Assembly: GCF_003665435.1 (NCBI RefSeq)
Contig: NZ_CP023407.1
Coordinates: forward strand, 2,480,001 to 2,544,000
Reading direction: 5' to 3'
DNA length: 64,000 bases
Source of the DNA: Streptomyces fungicidicus
Lineage (GTDB): Bacteria; Actinomycetota; Actinomycetes; Streptomycetales; Streptomycetaceae
Shown: piece by piece, positions 23,787 to 33,727 of the stretch
How positions within the stretch are numbered: position 1 is the first letter of the stretch
Layout of the letters: the number at the start of each line of letters is the position of its first letter
Notes under the pieces: generated by a model
Databases searched by the model: none
Seen by the model: only the letters and a program-made list of their open reading frames with translations
What the model was told of the DNA's origin: nothing
Position numbers and translations under genes: made by a program

Positions 23787-25714
23787 TGGCGGGGCCCGGA
23801 GGGCGGATGATGGCCGGGGGCGGCCCCGGCCAGCGCTCGATCGACTTCAAGGGGTCGAGCAAACGGCTGATCGCGCGGTTCCGGCCGGAACGCGCGACGA
23901 TCTGCGCGCTGCTGGCCTGTGTCGTGCTGAGCGTCGGCCTCAGCGTGATCGGGCCGAAGATCCTCGGCAGGGCGACCGACCTGGTCTTCGCCGGCATCGT
24001 CGGGCGGGACATGCCCGAGGGCGCCACCAAGGAGCAGGTGCTCGAGTCGATGCGGGAGCGGGGCGACGGCGAGGTCGCCGACATGCTCCGCGGCACCGAC
24101 TTCACCCCCGGCGAGGGCATCGACTTCACGGCGGTGGGCGACGTCCTGCTGTTCGCGCTGGGGGTGTTCCTGGTCGCCGGTCTGCTGATGGCGGTCGCGA
24201 CCCGGCTGGTGAACCGGGCCGTCAACCACACCATGTTCCGGATGCGCGAGGACGTGCAGACGAAGCTGTCGCGGCTGCCGCTGTCGTACTTCGACAAGCG
24301 GCAGCGGGGTGAGGTGCTCAGCCGCGCCACCAACGACATCGACAACATCGGGCAGACGCTCCAGCAGTCGATGGGCCAGCTGATCAACTCGCTGCTCACC
24401 ATCATCGGCGTGCTCGCGATGATGTTCTACGTCTCGTGGATCCTGGCGCTGGTCGCGCTGGTGACGGTGCCGCTGTCGTTCGTCGTCGCCACCCGGGTCG
24501 GCAAGCGGTCGCAGCCGCACTTCGTGCAGCAGTGGCGCTCGACCGGCACCCTCAACGCGCACATCGAGGAGATGTACACCGGGCACACCCTGGTGAAGGT
24601 GTTCGGGCGGCAGGAGGAGTCGGCGAAGCAGTTCGCCGAGGAGAACGAGGCGCTGTACGAGGCCGGGTTCAAGGCGCAGTTCAACAGCGGCGTCATGCAG
24701 CCGCTGATGTTCTTCGTCTCGAACCTCAACTATGTGCTGGTGGCCGTCGTCGGCGGGCTGCGGGTCGCTTCGGGCTCGCTGTCCATCGGTGACGTGCAGG
24801 CGTTCATCCAGTACTCGCGGCAGTTCTCGATGCCGCTGACGCAGGTCGCGTCGATGGCGAACCTGGTGCAGTCGGGCGTCGCCTCGGCGGAGCGGGTCTT
24901 CGAGCTGCTGGACGCGGAGGAGCAGGAGGCCGACGCCTCGCCGGCCGAAAGGCCGGCCGAGCCGCGCGGGCGGGTGGCGCTGGAGCGGGTGTCGTTCCGT
25001 TACGACCCCGACAAGCCGCTGATCGAGGACCTGTCGCTGGCGGTCGAGCCGGGCCACACGGTGGCGATCGTCGGGCCGACGGGAGCCGGCAAGACGACGC
25101 TGGTGAACCTGCTGATGCGGTTCTACGAGGTGTCCGGCGGGCGGATCACCCTCGACGGGGTGGACATCGCGCGGATGTCCCGGGACCAACTGCGGTCCGG
25201 CATCGGGATGGTGCTGCAGGACACCTGGCTGTTCGGCGGCACGATCGCGGAGAACATCGCCTACGGCGCGGCGCGGGAGGTCACCCGGGAGGAGATCGAG
25301 GAGGCGGCGCGGGCGGCGCACGCGGACCGCTTCATCCGGACGCTGCCCGACGGGTACGACACGGTGATCGACGACGAGGGGTCGGGGGTCAGCGCGGGCG
25401 AGAAGCAGCTGATCACCATCGCCCGGGCGTTCCTGTCGGACCCGGTGATCCTCGTGCTGGACGAGGCGACGAGTTCCGTGGACACCCGCACGGAGGTGCT
25501 GATCCAGAAGGCGATGGCGCAACTGGCGCACGGCCGCACGTCGTTCGTGATCGCGCACCGGCTGTCCACGATCCGCGACGCGGACACCATCCTGGTCATG
25601 GAGAACGGCTCGATCGTCGAACAGGGCGCCCACACCGAGCTGCTGGCGGCGGACGGCGCGTACGCCCGCCTCTACAAGGCCCAGTTCGCCCAGGCGGTGG
25701 CCGAGGTCGACTGA
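23786..25714 (+). CDS. ABC exporter half-transporter, consensus-site subunit
   Basis: A 642-residue partner of the preceding protein, starting inside its stop codon. Residues 1-40 are a cytoplasmic extension, followed by six membrane helices and an ATPase. It has a proper Walker A (GPTGAGKTTLVN), Walker B with catalytic Glu (LVLDEATSSVD) and switch His (VIAHRLST), but a degenerate signature GVSAGEKQLITIARA in place of LSGGQ. That completes the expected asymmetry: its Walker motifs pair with the intact signature of the first subunit. An inserted hydrophilic region at residues 70-115 lies between the first two helices. Heterodimeric multidrug or lipid exporter. Confidence 0.9.
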   Translation: MAGPGGRMMAGGGPGQRSIDFKGSSKRLIARFRPERATICALLACVVLSVGLSVIGPKILGRATDLVFAGIVGRDMPEGATKEQVLESMRERGDGEVADMLRGTDFTPGEGIDFTAVGDVLLFALGVFLVAGLLMAVATRLVNRAVNHTMFRMREDVQTKLSRLPLSYFDKRQRGEVLSRATNDIDNIGQTLQQSMGQLINSLLTIIGVLAMMFYVSWILALVALVTVPLSFVVATRVGKRSQPHFVQQWRSTGTLNAHIEEMYTGHTLVKVFGRQEESAKQFAEENEALYEAGFKAQFNSGVMQPLMFFVSNLNYVLVAVVGGLRVASGSLSIGDVQAFIQYSRQFSMPLTQVASMANLVQSGVASAERVFELLDAEEQEADASPAERPAEPRGRVALERVSFRYDPDKPLIEDLSLAVEPGHTVAIVGPTGAGKTTLVNLLMRFYEVSGGRITLDGVDIARMSRDQLRSGIGMVLQDTWLFGGTIAENIAYGAAREVTREEIEEAARAAHADRFIRTLPDGYDTVIDDEGSGVSAGEKQLITIARAFLSDPVILVLDEATSSVDTRTEVLIQKAMAQLAHGRTSFVIAHRLSTIRDADTILVMENGSIVEQGAHTELLAADGAYARLYKAQFAQAVAEVD

Positions 25715-25722
25715 GCCCGTCG

Positions 25723-25757
25723 AACGCCGGAGGGGCTCCACCAGCCCCTCCGGCGTT
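25723..25757. terminator. Terminator, dispersed repeat copy 2
   Basis: AACGCCGGAGGGGCT and AGCCCCTCCGGCGTT arms around CCACC, followed by TGA GGAG. The stem is almost identical to the element at 6028-6065. Placed between the convergent ABC exporter and hrdA genes. Confidence 0.85.
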
Positions 25758-25821
25758 TGAGGAGCGGGGTCCGGGGCGGAGCTCCGGGTCGGGACGGGAA
25801 GGGGCGGCGGGGGCGAAGGAA

Positions 25822-27060
25822 TCAGTCCAGATACCCCCGCAGCTGATCCGCGAAGGCATGGTCGCGGAGCTTGTTCAGCGTCTTCGACTCGATCTGCCGT
25901 ATCCGCTCCCGCGTGACGCCGAACAGCCGCCCGATCTCCTCCAGCGTCCGCGGCCGCCCGTCCACCAGCCCGTACCGCAGCTGGACCACCTTCCGCTCCC
26001 GCTCCCCCAGCGTGGACAGCACCGCCTCCAGGTGCTCCCGCAGCAGCAGGAACGCCGCCGACTCCACGGGGCTCGCCGCATCCCCGTCCTCGATCAGGTC
26101 ACCGAGCGCGACGTCGTCCTCCTCCCCCACGGGCGCGTGCAGCGACACCGGCTCCTGCGCCAGCCGCAGCACCTCCCCCACCCGCTCCGGCGGCAGGTCG
26201 AGATGGGCCGCGACCTCGCCCGGCGTCGGCTCGTACCCGCGCTCCTGCAGCATCCGCCGCTGCACGCGCACCACGCGGTTGATGAGTTCCACCACGTGCA
26301 CGGGCACCCGGATCGTTCGGGCCTGGTCGGCCAGCGCGCGGGACATGGCCTGGCGTATCCACCAGGTGGCGTACGTGGAGAACTTGTAGCCGCGGGCGTA
26401 GTCGAACTTCTCCACCGCCCGGATCAGCCCGAGGTTGCCCTCCTGGACCAGGTCCAGCATGGTCAGGCCCCGGCCCACGTACCGCTTGGCGACGGACACC
26501 ACGAGCCGCAGATTCGCCTCGATCAGCCGCCGCTTGGCCATCCGGCCCATGACGACGAGCCGGTCCAGGTCGAGGGCGAGACCGCTGTCCAGGTCGGGGG
26601 TGAGGCGCAGCTTCTCCTCGGCGAACAGTCCCGCCTCGACCCGGCGGGCGAGTTCGACCTCCTCGGCGGCGGTCAGCAGCGGGATGCGGCCGATCTCGCG
26701 CAGGTACTGGCGGAACAGGTCCGAGGAGGGCCCGCCGGTCTCGGGGCGGATGCGCGAGGCCGGCTCGGCGCTCCCGGCGGTCTCCAGCCCCTCGGCCGGG
26801 GGGTCGGCCGGCGCGGGCACGGCGACGAGCACGCCGGCGTCGGGAGGGGTGAGGGTCTGGGTCTGGGTCTGCACGGGGGCGACCTCCAGGATGATCGCTG
26901 CCAGGGGGTGGGGCAGCGGTACTTCGGGGACGGAATCGGCGGCCTCGCCGCCGTCCGGCCCGTACGCGATGAGCGGAACCGCGGATGTCCGGGACCCGTC
27001 GGTGACGGATCGGCCGCGCTCCGAGGACTCAGGCACCGGGTCCAGTGTGGGGTACGACAC
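25822..27060 (-). CDS. hrdA: RNA polymerase sigma factor, HrdA-type (sigma-70 group 2)
   Basis: A 412-residue sigma factor. After about 110 variable residues (Pro/Thr/Gln-rich, no region 1.1), all conserved regions are seen: 1.2 ([20 protein letters not shown]), 2.1-2.4 ([40 protein letters not shown]), 3.0 ([20 protein letters not shown]) and 4.2 ([20 protein letters not shown]). The GTG start at 27060 has GTGGGGA upstream. In S. coelicolor this position next to dnaG is occupied by hrdA (SCO2465), one of four Hrd sigma factors and not essential. Identity as HrdA rests on context and divergent N-terminus. Confidence 0.82.
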   Translation of the reverse strand: MSYPTLDPVPESSERGRSVTDGSRTSAVPLIAYGPDGGEAADSVPEVPLPHPLAAIILEVAPVQTQTQTLTPPDAGVLVAVPAPADPPAEGLETAGSAEPASRIRPETGGPSSDLFRQYLREIGRIPLLTAAEEVELARRVEAGLFAEEKLRLTPDLDSGLALDLDRLVVMGRMAKRRLIEANLRLVVSVAKRYVGRGLTMLDLVQEGNLGLIRAVEKFDYARGYKFSTYATWWIRQAMSRALADQARTIRVPVHVVELINRVVRVQRRMLQERGYEPTPGEVAAHLDLPPERVGEVLRLAQEPVSLHAPVGEEDDVALGDLIEDGDAASPVESAAFLLLREHLEAVLSTLGERERKVVQLRYGLVDGRPRTLEEIGRLFGVTRERIRQIESKTLNKLRDHAFADQLRGYLD

Positions 27061-27149
27061 ATCGTCCCCACGAGGGGCGTGCGGTGACTTTTTGCGTCCG
27101 GTGCGTGACCGGGCGGTTACTCAGGCCGGGTCCGCCGCGCCGTCCCGTG

Positions 27150-29072
27150 TCACAGCGCGGCCGCGCCGCGCTCCCGAAGTGCCTGGTCGTACTGCTGAAG
27201 GACCCACAGCTCGTTCTGCACGGAGGACAGTTCGGCAGGATCGCCGTGGGCGCCCAGGCGGGTGAGGCGGCCGGCGATGTCACGGATGCGGCGCTCGACC
27301 GCGCGGCGCCGGACGGTGACCAGTTGGGCGCCGGCGTATACCTCGTCGACACCCTTCACACCGCGGTGCAGCATGATCGCCTCGACGGCGAGCTCGGTGA
27401 CCATGGCCCGCACGGCGTCGTCGGGGGCGGCCTCGCGGACCCGGATCAGATACTCCTGCGGGTCCTGGACGCCGTACTCCGCGCCGCCCGCGTCGAGCAC
27501 GGCCTGGCGCACGGCCGCGTAGGGCGGGGCTGTGAACTCGTCGACGCCGTACGCGTCGAAGGCCGGGGAGACCAGTTCCGGGCGCTGGAGGGCGAGCTTG
27601 AGCAGTTCGCGTTCGGTGGCGAAGACGGGGTTGCGGAGGTTGAGGGCGGGGCCGCGCGGGGCCGCCGGGGCGGCGGCGTACTGCTGGGGGGCGCCGCCCT
27701 GCCTGCGGTGGTCGGGGGCCGGTCCCCTGCCGCCGCGTTCACGGGCCCAGCGGGCGAGCTGGGCGACCCGCTTGACGACGAACTGGGTGTCGAGGATGCC
27801 GAGCATGCCGGCCAGCTGCACGGCGACCTCGTGCTGGGCGCCGCTGTTCTTGATCCGGGCGACGGTCGGGGCGGCCTCGTCGAGGGCGGCGGCGCGGCCG
27901 GCCGGGGTGTCGAGGTCGTAGCGGCGGACGATCTGGCGGAGCGCGAACTCGTAGAGCGGGGTGCGGGGCTGGACCAGGTCGGAGACGGCCTCGTCGCCCT
28001 TGGCGAGGCGCAGGTCGCAGGGGTCCATGCCGTCGGGGGCGATGGCGATGTAGGTCTCGGCGGCGAACTTCTGGTCGTCCTCGAAGGCCCGCAGGGCCGC
28101 CTTCTGGCCGGCCGCGTCGCCGTCGAAGGTGAAGATCACGCGGGCGCTGCCGTTGTCCATGAGGAGCCGGCGCAGAATCTTGATGTGGTCGCCGCCGAAC
28201 GCGGTGCCGCAGGTGGCGATGGCGGTCGTGACGCCCGCCAGGTGGCAGGCCATGACGTCGGTGTAGCCCTCGACGACGACCGCGCGGGACGCCTTCGCGA
28301 TGTCCTTCTTCGCCAGGTCGATGCCGTAGAGGACCTGGGACTTCTTGTAGATCGCCGTCTCGGGGGTGTTCAGGTACTTGGGGCCGGTGTCCGCCTCGTA
28401 GAGCTTGCGGGCGCCGAAGCCGACGACGTCTCCGCCGATGTCGCGGATGGGCCACATCAGCCGGCCCCGGAAGCGGTCGATGGGGCCGCGGCGGCCCTCC
28501 TGGGAGAGCCCGGAGAGGACCAGCTCCTTGTCGCTGAAGCCCTTGCCGCGCAGGAAGCGGGTGAGGTGGTCCCAGCCCTGGGGGCTGTAGCCGACGCCGA
28601 AGTGGACGGCGGCCGCCTGGTCGAATCCGCGGTCGGCGAGGAAGGCCCGGCCGGTCTCCGCCTCGGGGCCGGTCGCGAGCTGTTCCGCGTACCACTCGGC
28701 GGCGATCTTGTGGGCCTCCACCAGGCGGATCCGCTCGCCGCGCTGGTGGGTGGGGTTGTACCCGCCCTCCTCGTAGCGCAGGGTGATGCCGGCCTGCCCG
28801 GCCAGCCGCTCGACCGCCTCCGAGAAGGAGAGGTGGTCGATCTTCATCACGAACGTGATGGTGTCGCCGCCCTCCTGGCAGCCGAAGCAGTGGAAGAGCC
28901 CCTTGCTCGGGCTGACCTGGAAGGAGGGCGACTTCTCGTCGTGGAAGGGGCAGAGGCCCTTGAGGTTCCCGCCGCCCGCGTTCCGCAGCTGGAGGTACTC
29001 GGACACCACGGCGTCGATCGGGACCGCGTCCCGAACCGCCTTCACGTCCTCATCATTGATCCGCCCGGCCAC
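27150..29072 (-). CDS. dnaG: DNA primase
   Basis: A 640-residue replication primase. N-terminal CHC2 zinc-binding domain: CPFHDEKSPSF and FHCFGCQEGGD, residues 41-67. Central TOPRIM domain: VVVEGYTDVMACHLAGV and FTFDGDAAGQKAALRAF, with catalytic Glu and Asp residues. The C-terminal helicase-binding domain is present (residues 480-640). It makes RNA primers for lagging-strand synthesis. Upstream of hrdA on the same strand, gap 89 bases; this mirrors the dnaG-rpoD adjacency of many bacteria. Confidence 0.97.
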   Translation of the reverse strand: MAGRINDEDVKAVRDAVPIDAVVSEYLQLRNAGGGNLKGLCPFHDEKSPSFQVSPSKGLFHCFGCQEGGDTITFVMKIDHLSFSEAVERLAGQAGITLRYEEGGYNPTHQRGERIRLVEAHKIAAEWYAEQLATGPEAETGRAFLADRGFDQAAAVHFGVGYSPQGWDHLTRFLRGKGFSDKELVLSGLSQEGRRGPIDRFRGRLMWPIRDIGGDVVGFGARKLYEADTGPKYLNTPETAIYKKSQVLYGIDLAKKDIAKASRAVVVEGYTDVMACHLAGVTTAIATCGTAFGGDHIKILRRLLMDNGSARVIFTFDGDAAGQKAALRAFEDDQKFAAETYIAIAPDGMDPCDLRLAKGDEAVSDLVQPRTPLYEFALRQIVRRYDLDTPAGRAAALDEAAPTVARIKNSGAQHEVAVQLAGMLGILDTQFVVKRVAQLARWARERGGRGPAPDHRRQGGAPQQYAAAPAAPRGPALNLRNPVFATERELLKLALQRPELVSPAFDAYGVDEFTAPPYAAVRQAVLDAGGAEYGVQDPQEYLIRVREAAPDDAVRAMVTELAVEAIMLHRGVKGVDEVYAGAQLVTVRRRAVERRIRDIAGRLTRLGAHGDPAELSSVQNELWVLQQYDQALRERGAAAL

Positions 29073-29116
29073 GGGTGAATTCTACGGGGCGGCCCCGACA
29101 GCGCGGGGACGCGAGC

Positions 29117-29140
29117 GTGCCCCGCGGGGGCGCGGGGCAC
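29117..29140 (-). terminator. Hairpin downstream of the flavoprotein gene
   Basis: GTGCCCCGC and GCGGGGCAC, nine-base arms with a six-base loop, between the flavoprotein stop and the dnaG start. Likely terminates the upstream minus-strand gene. No T-run. Confidence 0.55.
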
Positions 29141-29196
29141 CACGCGACCAGCCACGACGGCGCTGCCGGCGCGAGCGGGCAGGACCCGGCGGACGC

Positions 29197-30462
29197 CTAG
29201 GAGCCGAGGCTCTCCAGCGGCACGCGCGGGTCCGCGAGCGCCTCCGTGTCCACCGGGGCGCCGCTGCGGATCAGCGCCTGGATGGGGTCAGTGACGTCCC
29301 ACACATTCACGTTCATCCCCGCGAGCACGTGTCCCTCCTTCACCCAGAACGCGATGAACTCGCGCTTCCCCGCGTCGCCGCGGATCACGACCTCGTCGTA
29401 CGACCCCGGCGGCGCCCACCCGGAGTACTCCATCCCCAGGTCGTACTGGTCGCTGAAGAAGTAGGGCACGCGGTCGTAGCTCTCCTCCCGGCCCAGCATC
29501 GAGCGGGCGGCCGCCGGGCCGCCGTTCAGCGCGTTGGCCCAGTGCTCCACCCGCAGCCGGGTGTCGAAGAGGGCGTGCGGGAAGGACGCGACGTCCCCCG
29601 CCGCGTAGATGTCGGGGTCCGAGGTGCGCAGCCGTTCGTCGACGAGGACGCCGCCGCCGGCCGCGCGGTCGGCGAGCTCCAGGCCCGCCGTCTCCGCGAG
29701 GGAGACCCGGGGGGCCGCGCCGATCGCCGCGAGGACGGCGTGCGCGGGGTGTTCCTCGCCGTCGTCGGTGCGGGCGGCGAGGACCATGCCGTCCTGGCCG
29801 GTGATCTCGGTGAGCGTGGCGCCGAAGTGGAAGCGGACGCCGTGCTCCATGTGCAGCTCCGCGAAGAGCTGGCCCAGCTCGGGCCCGAGCACCGAGTGCA
29901 GCGGGGTCCGGCCGCGGTGGACGACGGTGACCTCCGCGCCGTACTCGCGGGCCGCCGCCGCGATCTCCAGGCCGATCCAGCCGGCTCCGGCGATCACCAG
30001 ATGGCCGTTGTCCCGGCCGAGGGAGGTCAGGACGCCCTTGAGGCGTTCGGCGTGGGCGAGGCGGCGCAGATGGTGGACGCCGGCCAGGCCGGTGCCCGGG
30101 ATGTCGAGGCGGCGGGGCTCCGCGCCGGTGGCGAGAAGCAGTTTGTCGTAGCGGACGAGGGTGCCGTCCTCGCCGAAGCGGACGGTCTTCGCGGCGCGGT
30201 CGATCGCGTCGACGGTCTGGCCGAGGTGCAGTTCGACGTCGTGGCGCGCGTACCAGGCGGGCTCCTGGACGAAGACGCTGTCGCGCTCCGCCTTGCCGAG
30301 GAGGTAGCCCTTGGAGAGCGGCGGCCGCTCGTAGGGGTGGTCGCGCTCGTCGCAGATCAGTATCACGCGGCCGGTGAAGCCCTCCGCTCTCAGCGTCTCG
30401 GCCGCCTTCGCGCCGGCCAGGCCGCCTCCGACGATGACGAATGTCTGATCCGCGTCGACCAC
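29197..30462 (-). CDS. FAD-dependent NAD(P)H oxidoreductase (ferredoxin reductase-like)
   Basis: A 421-residue flavoprotein of the rubredoxin/ferredoxin reductase type. Two Rossmann motifs are visible: VIVGGGLAGAKAAETLR for FAD near residue 8 and VIAGAGWIGLEIAAAAREYG for NAD(P)H near 150. The C-terminal FAD motif is DIYAAGDVASFP; the last 90 residues form the Reductase_C domain (AFWVKEGHVLAGMNVNVW). GTG 30462 is chosen over a longer frame because GAGGAGG is 7 bases upstream. Probably shuttles electrons to a ferredoxin or P450 partner that is not encoded here. Confidence 0.88.
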   Translation of the reverse strand: MVDADQTFVIVGGGLAGAKAAETLRAEGFTGRVILICDERDHPYERPPLSKGYLLGKAERDSVFVQEPAWYARHDVELHLGQTVDAIDRAAKTVRFGEDGTLVRYDKLLLATGAEPRRLDIPGTGLAGVHHLRRLAHAERLKGVLTSLGRDNGHLVIAGAGWIGLEIAAAAREYGAEVTVVHRGRTPLHSVLGPELGQLFAELHMEHGVRFHFGATLTEITGQDGMVLAARTDDGEEHPAHAVLAAIGAAPRVSLAETAGLELADRAAGGGVLVDERLRTSDPDIYAAGDVASFPHALFDTRLRVEHWANALNGGPAAARSMLGREESYDRVPYFFSDQYDLGMEYSGWAPPGSYDEVVIRGDAGKREFIAFWVKEGHVLAGMNVNVWDVTDPIQALIRSGAPVDTEALADPRVPLESLGS

Positions 30463-30555
30463 GTCGATGCCTCCTCGTAAGGGTGTCGCCATCTGCGAGC
30501 GTCCCGCACACAGAGTGTTGCCGGAAGGGGGAGTGACCCGATCAGGCCATACAGG

Positions 30556-31830
30556 TCATGCCTGCCCCGTGAGGCGGGCGTGAAGCGAACGGGCCGAGGC
30601 GTCGGTGAGCGACGCGATCTGGTCGACGATCACCCGCTTGCGGGCACGGTCGTCCGGGGCCCGCTCGAACAGCGTGCGGAACTGGGGGTCCAGGCCGTGG
30701 GGGGCGCGGAGGGTGAGCGCCTCGGCCAGTTCGAGGACGACGATCCGCTGGTCGGCGCGGAGCCGCTCCTGTTCGGCGCGCTGCATGACGTAGCGGTCGG
30801 CGACCGCCTTGAGGACGGCACACTCCATGCGGGTGCCGCGCGGTACGACGAGCTCGGCGCCGTACCGGGTGAGGCGGCCATTGCCGTGGGCGAGGCGGGT
30901 GGCGGTCTCGGCGGCGAGGCAGAAGCGGCCGATGAGCTGGCTGGTGGCGTCCTTCAGGCGGGCCTGGGCGACGGCGGTGCCGTCGTAGCCGTGCGGCCAC
31001 CACTCCTGGGCGAGGAGGCGGTCGAGGGACTCCGCCAGTTCGGCGGGGTCGGTGTCCGCCGGGACGTACCGCCCGACGGCGACCGCGAAGACGGCCCGGC
31101 GTTCCGGTTCGGCGTGCAGGCAGTTGGGGTCGATGTGGCCGGCGTGCAGGCCGTCCTCCACGTCGTGCACCGAGTAGGCGACGTCGTCGGACCAGTCCAT
31201 GACCTGGGCCTCGAAGCAGACGCGGTCGGCGGGGGCGCCCTCGCGGACCCAGTCGAAGACGGGGCGGTCGTCGTCGTAGACGCCGAACTTCGGGGAGGCC
31301 GGGTCGGTGGGGTGGGCGCCGCGGGGCCAGGGGTACTTGGTGGCGGCGTCGAGCGCGGCACGGGTGAGGTTGAGGCCGACGGAGCCCTCGGGGGTGAACC
31401 GTTTGGGTTCGATGCGGGTGAGCAGGCGCAGGGACTGGGCGTTGCCCTCGAAGCCGCCGCAGTCCTCCGCGAACTCGTTCAGCGCCTGTTCGCCGTTGTG
31501 GCCGAAGGGCGGGTGCCCGAGGTCGTGGGAGAGGCAGGCGGCCTCGACGAGGTCGGGGTCGCAGCCGAGGGCGGCGCCGAGTTCGCGGCCGACCTGGGCG
31601 CATTCCAGGGAGTGGGTGAGGCGGGTGCGGGGGCTGGCGTCCCACACCTGGCTGTGGTCGCCGGGGGTGACGACCTGCGTCTTGCCCGCGAGGCGGCGGA
31701 GCGCGGCGGAGTGCAGCACGCGGGCGCGGTCGCGCTGGAAGGCGGTGCGGCCGGGGCGCTTGTCGGGTTCGGGCGCCCAGCGGGCGACCGACGTCGGGTC
31801 GTACGGGGTGGGGGGTGCGGTGCCTTCCAT
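30556..31830 (-). CDS. dgt: Deoxyguanosinetriphosphate triphosphohydrolase-like protein
   Basis: A 424-residue HD-domain dNTPase. Metal-binding residues: [26 protein letters not shown] (the H-D pair) and [18 protein letters not shown] (the distal Asp), in order at about residues 65, 110 and 215. Splits dNTPs to deoxynucleosides and triphosphate, controlling dNTP pools. Next to dnaG in most streptomycetes. The ATG at 31830 lacks a clear ribosome site; TACTGT 10 bases ahead could be a -10, making it close to leaderless. The C-terminal region (residues 330-424) is conserved in the family. Confidence 0.92.
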   Translation of the reverse strand: MEGTAPPTPYDPTSVARWAPEPDKRPGRTAFQRDRARVLHSAALRRLAGKTQVVTPGDHSQVWDASPRTRLTHSLECAQVGRELGAALGCDPDLVEAACLSHDLGHPPFGHNGEQALNEFAEDCGGFEGNAQSLRLLTRIEPKRFTPEGSVGLNLTRAALDAATKYPWPRGAHPTDPASPKFGVYDDDRPVFDWVREGAPADRVCFEAQVMDWSDDVAYSVHDVEDGLHAGHIDPNCLHAEPERRAVFAVAVGRYVPADTDPAELAESLDRLLAQEWWPHGYDGTAVAQARLKDATSQLIGRFCLAAETATRLAHGNGRLTRYGAELVVPRGTRMECAVLKAVADRYVMQRAEQERLRADQRIVVLELAEALTLRAPHGLDPQFRTLFERAPDDRARKRVIVDQIASLTDASARSLHARLTGQA

Positions 31831-31970
31831 GTCATGACAGTACGGGGAAGGTGTGACAGAGGGGGTGGGGGGTGATCGGGTGGGTTCGCCCGGACCTGGT
31901 TTCCCGCCCCCGCCGCCCCTTCCCGTCCCGTTCCCGGGGGCTTCGCCCCCGGACCCCCTCGCGGGGGGCT

Positions 31971-32735
31971 TCAGGAGGCCGGGGCCAGTCGCAGGAGGGG
32001 GGTGGCGGCCCGGTCGTAGTGGTGGAGGAGGAGGCGGGGGATCGCGGGGTGGGTGCCCAGGGGCGCCGACGCGATGCCCGGGGCGGCCGCCGCGCACTCC
32101 GTGGCGAAGCGGCCGGGGGCGGTGAAGCAGGAGGCCACGGCGACGCGGGTGCGGCCCCGGGCGGCGAGGGCGCGCAGGGCGTCGGGGACCGTGGGGGCGG
32201 CGGCGGAGGCGTAGGCGGGGACGACGGGCACGCCGAGGCGGTCGGCGAGCAGCCGCGCGGTGTGCGCGGTGTCGGCCCTGGACTCGGGGTCGCGGGAGCC
32301 GGCGGCGGCGAGGACGACGGCGCTCGCGCGGCGGGCCGCCCCGTCCGCCGGGGTGCGCCAGCCGGCCTCGGTGAGACGGGCGTGCAGGGCCTCCACGAGC
32401 AGGGGGTGCGGGCCGAGCGGGGCGGCCACGCGCGTGTGCAGCCGGACCCCGGCGGCCATGTCGGGGATGTCCCGTTTGACATGGTGGCCCCGGCTGAGCA
32501 GCAGGGGGACGAGGACCGCGGACCCGGTGCCGAACGCCTCCAGACCGGCGAGGGTGTCGGGGAGCAGGGGCGCGTTCAGCTCGATGTGCCCCAGGTGGAC
32601 GGGCAGGCCCGGCCGCAGCGCGCGGACGCGGTCCAGGAGCTGCCGTACGGTGCTCAGCGCACGCGGGTCGCGGCTGCCGTGGGCCACGACGACGAGTGCG
32701 GGCCGGGTGTCGTGGTTCGGGGTGTACGCCGTCAT
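31971..32735 (-). CDS. Sirohydrochlorin chelatase/CbiX-like protein
   Basis: A 254-residue protein with two repeated CbiX-like halves. N-terminal signature [20 protein letters not shown] has the metal-binding His; the second half has [20 protein letters not shown], where His is not retained. [17 protein letters not shown] and [17 protein letters not shown] carry a second conserved histidine pair. Family members insert iron or cobalt into sirohydrochlorin. Siroheme is needed by the NirB protein encoded 11 kb downstream, so ferrochelatase is the likely role (inference). No obvious ribosome site at the ATG. Confidence 0.8.
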   Translation of the reverse strand: MTAYTPNHDTRPALVVVAHGSRDPRALSTVRQLLDRVRALRPGLPVHLGHIELNAPLLPDTLAGLEAFGTGSAVLVPLLLSRGHHVKRDIPDMAAGVRLHTRVAAPLGPHPLLVEALHARLTEAGWRTPADGAARRASAVVLAAAGSRDPESRADTAHTARLLADRLGVPVVPAYASAAAPTVPDALRALAARGRTRVAVASCFTAPGRFATECAAAAPGIASAPLGTHPAIPRLLLHHYDRAATPLLRLAPAS

Positions 32736-32926
32736 GGCACCGATCGTGGGGGCGGGACGTTGCCTTGCCGTTGCACGAGGATCACGGGTGTTTTCCGGGG
32801 GTTCACCGCGGGGCCCGCCATGAGTGTGAGGCGGCGGGTGGGGGACGCCCCGCCGCGCGGCGTGAACCGGAGGACGCGGCGTGGCGTCTGTCAGGGTCGG
32901 GGAACGATCAGGGAGGGGCCCGTCCG

Positions 32927-33628
32927 ATGCGCCGTTTCGGAATCCGCCGTCCACGGCTGCCGCGTACCCGCACGGGGTGGCGGCGGCTGGTGCAGGGGGT
33001 CGTGACGGTGTGCGTGCTGGCCCTGCTGCCGGCCACCTGGCTGCGTCTGACGACGGACGACCGGCTGCGCACCACCGCCGACGTGCCGCGCGCGGAGGTC
33101 GCCGTGGTCTTCGGGGCGGGGCTGTGGGACGGGGAGCCGTCGCCGTACCTCGCGCACCGGCTGGACGCGGCGGCGGAGCTGTACCGGGCGGGACGGATCG
33201 AGGTGGTGCTGGTCACCGGCGACAACAGCCGCGAGGAGTACGACGAGCCGGACGCGATGCGCGCCTACCTGACCCGGCACGGCGTGCCCGGCTCCCGGAT
33301 CGTCAGCGACTACGCGGGCTTCGACACCTGGGACTCCTGCGTCCGGGCGAAGAAGATCTTCGGCGTGGACCGCGCGGTGCTGATCAGCCAGGGCTTCCAC
33401 ATCCGGCGGGCGGTGGCACTGTGCGAGACGGCCGGGGTCTCCTCGTACGGCGTCGGCGTCGACGACCGCCACGACGTCACCTGGTACTACGGAACCGTCC
33501 GGGAGCTGTTCGCGGCGGGCAAGGCGGCGCTGGACGCCGCCTTCCGCCCGGACCCGCACTTCCTCGGGCCGAAGGAGCCGGGGGTGCGGCGGGCGCTCGC
33601 CGAGGCGTCCGCGCGGCGGGAAGGGTGA
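32927..33628 (+). CDS. DUF218/SanA/YdcF-family membrane protein
   Basis: A 233-residue protein from ATG 32927 with GGGAGGGG 9 bases upstream. One membrane helix (residues 19-40), then a DUF218 domain: EVAVVFGAGLWDGEPSPYLA, IEVVLVTGDNSREEYDEPDA, SDYAGFDTWDSCVRAKKIF and LISQGFHIRRAVALCE. SanA of E. coli is linked to envelope barrier function. It is divergent from the chelatase and upstream of the nitrate reductase, but its box-containing intergenic region (33629-33727) belongs to the latter. Cellular role is unknown. Confidence 0.82.
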   Translation: MRRFGIRRPRLPRTRTGWRRLVQGVVTVCVLALLPATWLRLTTDDRLRTTADVPRAEVAVVFGAGLWDGEPSPYLAHRLDAAAELYRAGRIEVVLVTGDNSREEYDEPDAMRAYLTRHGVPGSRIVSDYAGFDTWDSCVRAKKIFGVDRAVLISQGFHIRRAVALCETAGVSSYGVGVDDRHDVTWYYGTVRELFAAGKAALDAAFRPDPHFLGPKEPGVRRALAEASARREG

Positions 33629-33677
33629 GCGCCTCACCGCGGGCCGGAGCCGGCGGGGAGGCCGCCGTACCGGGGGC

Positions 33678-33715
33678 GTAACAGCGGCCGGTGCGCCGTG
33701 TAACACCGGGGACGC
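33678..33715 (+). promoter_or_regulatory. GlnR box upstream of nitrate reductase
   Basis: GTAAC at 33678 and GTAAC at 33700 lie exactly 22 bases apart, the spacing of two a-sites in the GlnR consensus (5-mer, 6, 5-mer, 6, repeated); the b-sites CGGTG and GACGC are weak. Activation of nitrate assimilation by GlnR is established in streptomycetes. The box is 13 bases before the ATG, close for an activator site, so it may overlap the promoter. Confidence 0.6.
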
Positions 33716-33727
33716 AGCCTGGACCGT

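Noticed and set aside
30493..30511. Longer N-terminus for the ferredoxin-reductase-like protein
   Set aside because: The in-frame upstream codons include the ribosome binding sequence itself; GTG 30462 is better spaced.
32780..32830. Possible GlnR box upstream of the chelatase gene (GTTGC-N6-GTTGC)
   Set aside because: The required A at the fourth base (GTnAC) is missing and the spacing is 11, not 22.
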